A stretch of 64,000 bases of DNA from Vicia villosa. Lineage: Eukaryota > Streptophyta > Magnoliopsida > Fabales > Fabaceae. The position numbers and the translations under genes were made by a program. Positions 60,716-64,000 of this stretch are shown piece by piece (position 1 is the first letter of the stretch; every line of letters starts with the position of its first letter). Location: positions 397,265-461,264 of the forward strand of contig NW_026705191.1 of the NCBI RefSeq assembly GCF_029867415.1. The letters are read 5' to 3'. Under the pieces are notes generated by a model. That model made no database searches and was not told where the DNA came from. It saw only the letters and a program-made list of their open reading frames with translations.

Positions 60716-62269
60716 CCTACAACACCATTAGAATATATAGCGCTTTAAATCACTATTCAAGTTAAAAAAACGTTGTCTAAGGTCTTAATTGGCATAGTGA
60801 AATCAACAATTTTTTGAGTTCTAGATTCAATCAATTTTTAGAATTTATAAGTTTTAAGCTCAAATGATTTTCGTTTTAGGGTTTCCGAATTCTTGAATGG
60901 AGACTCAATTTAATAGACATTATAAGGTTTTTGAGCTTCATCTCTCTATGATGCGATCGACTCAGGGACGATAACTTTGTTCCTCTTTAAAAGGGCTTCA
61001 TGCACGGTGTTTCCCATTAAAGGCTCGTTAGGTAGGCTGCTTCAAGGCGAAATAACCTTTCTTCTATCAATTGTGAATAATATTGTTGAACAATATTATA
61101 TATGAAGTTCAATAATTCATTACCATCTTATATACTGAGATTGGCTCACAACAGTTGAAATCAAGGAAATGTTTCCAGTTATGAAGCACACGGTGGTACT
61201 AGAGGTTTGACAGGGGGTACTGAAGTAGATCCTACAATCAGAGGAGGTTGGAGTTGATTTGGGTGCGAGTGTCTACCACAACTTGATCTACAATGACTTG
61301 AGGAGAAGTAGGATGAGGAGGTTGAGTTCTCACTGTTTGGGTTAAAGGGGCAGCGACAACTACTTCACGTTGTGCGGCAGAATGAGTAGCTTTAGATCAA
61401 ACCATTGTTGAAAGGTTTTGGAGTCAGGAGTTTAGAAAACCAGAAAATCAAGGTTGACGAGTTACTCGAATAGGTAGAATGTAGTAGCTCCAATGCTTGG
61501 CTTCAAGAACTTTGATATGATAAATTAAGAAGGTTTCAAATTGATGGGTAACAGAGAGAATGTGTGATTGTGGAAAGTGCGAGAATCATAAGTCGTTTCT
61601 CACATACGGTGTCACACTATTCTGTTATGGAACCAGAAGTGATCGGAGAATAGTTGGTTCCAATGAACAACAACGGATCTGAGCATTCGATGTATAGGAG
61701 GAGGGGAAGACCTACAAGGTTAGTACTCTAACACTCAAGTTAGTATGTGAAGAACAAGAGTAAATAACATTTGAATTTGAAATTGTCTCCCTGAATACTT
61801 CGGTTGCATCCTTTATATAATGAAGCAATTATAACATTCCGCTATTTTCTAGGAGTGTGATGCAGGGATAGGTTGAATATATCTTAACTCTAGATCTCTT
61901 ATACTCTTCCATAGGGTATTTCCTCTGCACCATGAGCAATCCAAACAATTTGTTACTTCCTCTGAGTCGCCGACCAATGGCTATTCCAGTTGGACCAAAA
62001 CAATATGTTTTTTCTATTATTCTCTCATGAGCTTCCTAGAGATTGCCAGGCCTCGTTGGTGGATTCGACTCTCTCTAGTATATGGAGTAGTTGGGACCCC
62101 TTTAAAGTAATATTTTTATCCTAACAAGTCCTATAGGATAGGATTCCTACCAAAACGAATTTACTCAAGAGGTGGCTTGTCATTGGTTCAGAGGGTGTCA
62201 TTGTGTCAATTTCACTTTTTGTTCAAGGTTTCTAGACTTATCTTCTCATTTGTTTGTGACATGTGATTG
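60716..62269. other. Probable LTR/5'-leader remnant of a gypsy element
   Basis: Phrases such as ggaagacctacaaggttagt, ctctaacactcaagttagta and tgtgaagaacaagagtaa (61700-61765) resemble leader/LTR sequence of legume gypsy elements. There are no coding domains, repeats or target duplications to fix its limits. Confidence 0.35.
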
Positions 62270-64000
62270 TTAAACAATAAGACATATCTAGAAGGGGTTG
62301 AATAGATCCCTTATTTAATTTGCACTATTTAAAAATGTTTTTAAAATTGTGCGAAAGCTCCCAGAATTAAACTCGTCTAAAATGATCTGTTATTGGAAGG
62401 ATCAGATATGCGACACCGAATGGAGTAAAATTGATGAGGTTGAATCAATACAATATCTACTTAATCAAAAGCTTAAACAATATCACTGAGTACTTATTAC
62501 TTCCAATGACTTGTTTAAGATAAACAAAATAGTTTGTGTGTTTGTCAATTTATCAAACACTTGGTGTGCGAAATACACCAAGTTCAATTTTACTTAATTG
62601 GTAGTGATGATATGAACTAGATAACAATCAAAATGAATGCTATGAATTTTTTAAATGCTTTTAATAACTACAACTACAACAAAGCAGATTTAACAAGCTC
62701 AATCACACAAACTATAGCAGCTGAAAATCAAATTTCTTAAAAGAAAAAATAACACACAATTTGTTTAGGCAGATCCCTTTGTCGTCCTCGCGTAGCGTAC
62801 GTCTGCCCCTAATTCTAGAATCTAAAATTAGGATATATGATATTAAGTTACAAAGTCTTACAAGAGAAGAAATAGTCACCAATACTCAATTTAGAGTGGA
62901 AGAATTATGAAACTATCCTCTTCTCTTCCCTTGATTCGAGATGAACCAAGTGTGCCAATCTCTTCGAACAAACCTCCGATTACCGCTACTTGTTTGCACG
63001 TACACAATATTCTGCAAACCTTTCACTCGGCTGATTTCGATCGCAATATGTTTGATCCTAAATCTTTCTTCACAATTCTCCAGTTACCGCTACTTGATTG
63101 AGCAACCCCACAGTTTCCCAATCCTTTCACTCGACTGAATTCAATGAAGCAAAGATTTGTGCAAAAATCCCCAAATCTTAAAGATTTTGGAGGACAAAAC
63201 CCCAATGGTTTTATTCAAGAAAAAGCCCACAATAGCTAAACCCAAATCTGAACCTCAATCTTCAGTTTGAACGTTATCACCACATCTCTGCATCTTGATT
63301 AACAAAAATTGTTATGTGTAATTGTTGATGAATACATGAGAGGATGAAGTTGATGAGCTCAATGTGTATATCTTTCACTTTTTCTTGTTATTTTTACAAA
63401 TGTTGAAAACTAGTTAATATAGGTGTTACCCAATAACCAATTACCACACCGCATAGCAGAAAATCTCTAACAAACAACGAACGCTCGACCATTACAGTAA
63501 GCCAAGTCGGCGCGAGCGATCTCGGGGAAGGTGGAATTGAATTTTAAACAATGATGCATCGACCACTACAGGGCATGTGTCGACGCAAGTTATGAATATT
63601 CAACTTCCAATATGAGTCGACCAGATGGGTCGATGTGAGCGGTCATGCGGTTGGTGGGATAATTTTTGAAATGACCATGCGTCGACTGTTGCAGGGCATG
63701 CATCGACGCAGAAGATAAATCCTAAACTCCCAGTTTTGAGTCTACTAGAGGGGTCGACGCGAGCAGTCTTGAGCTTTGGCTTTATTTCTTTCTTCAGCAC
63801 ATGAGTCGACGCATGCATAGAATTCTTCTAAAAATTGTTGTTTTCAAGAACTTTCATGTCACCCGTTCTTCTAACAATATTCTTCATGAAGCCAATCCAA
63901 ATCAATAAGTTTTGACATCATTAAAACAAGGATAGATATGCATTGTCCCTATAGTGATGTAGTGGTTTCTGTATGGTATGATATTTTCATGTGATTGGGA
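62270..64000 (-). repeat. SIRE/Maximus-like copia LTR fragment
   Basis: On the plus strand agaaggggttgaatagatcc, followed by attgtgcgaaagctcccaga, is the pattern known from one end of SIRE1/Maximus-type LTRs. The following T/A-rich 1.7 kb is non-coding and runs off the window. Target duplication and the other end are not visible, so extent and strand are tentative. Confidence 0.5.
63540..63815. repeat. gtcgacgc word array inside the LTR fragment
   Basis: Words gcatcgacca, gtgtcgacgc, gagtcgaccagatgggtcga, gcgtcgactgttgcagggca, gcatcgacgcag, ggggtcgacgcgagc and gagtcgacgcatgc alternate every 25-50 bases. They resemble the cluster at 31955-32085 in an unrelated LTR. Each contains the gtcgac palindrome or a one-base variant. 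Confidence 0.65.

Overview
The window is nuclear plant DNA, very AT-rich and packed with transposable-element relics. The host is probably a legume of the Pisum/Vicia/Trifolium/Medicago group. That is an inference from three things: Ogre/Tat-type LTRs, plant-mobile-domain (PMD) relics, and TA(C)ACTGACAGTGTAAA-type and GGTCCCTATAA-type MITEs familiar from legumes. Only one apparently intact host gene is seen: a two-exon BTB/POZ-domain gene on the minus strand (37949-40139, 549 codons, with a likely 5'UTR intron). A decayed SUVR5-like (zinc-finger SET-type histone methyltransferase) fragment set lies at 54794-58316.

Layout. 1-6600: a short-palindrome array, AT microsatellites, a MITE, an 8-bp-TSD hAT element (3038-3794) and a fold-back element carrying tRNA-like modules. 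6616-11614: a complete but dead Ty1/copia element on the minus strand, with 265-bp LTRs, a tgtga TSD, an iMet PBS and about 2.6% LTR divergence. 12200-14140: a dead PMD element on the plus strand. 15.8-24.3 kb: three L1-type LINE remnants, one with a perfect 16-bp TSD, plus three MITEs. 24.75-28.6 kb: an Ogre-like LTR, a decayed copia gag and a 204-bp solo LTR. 28.7-36.7 kb: a minus-strand PMD element split by a hAT element (itself carrying a MITE) and by a 2-kb LTR (itself split by a 1.34-kb solo LTR). All of these nested boundaries except the outer ends of the PMD element can be read from target-site duplications. 42.5-48.0 kb: a second LTR of the same 2-kb family, split by a 3.48-kb Ogre/Tat solo LTR. 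48.0-54.6 kb: gypsy gag, LINE remnants, a Stowaway MITE, a hAT element and a 350-bp TRIM. 57.8-64 kb: palindrome words, a purine-rich fold-back element, a 42-bp tandem array and LTR remnants.

The most unusual signal is a set of ~20-bp near-palindromic words in arrays at both ends of each PMD element. The sequence differs between copies but the layout is the same. Other unrelated families carry comparable GC-rich palindromic words inside their LTRs. All in-frame stops that can be placed in the relics fit C-to-T decay. No rRNA, functional tRNA or CRISPR array was seen.
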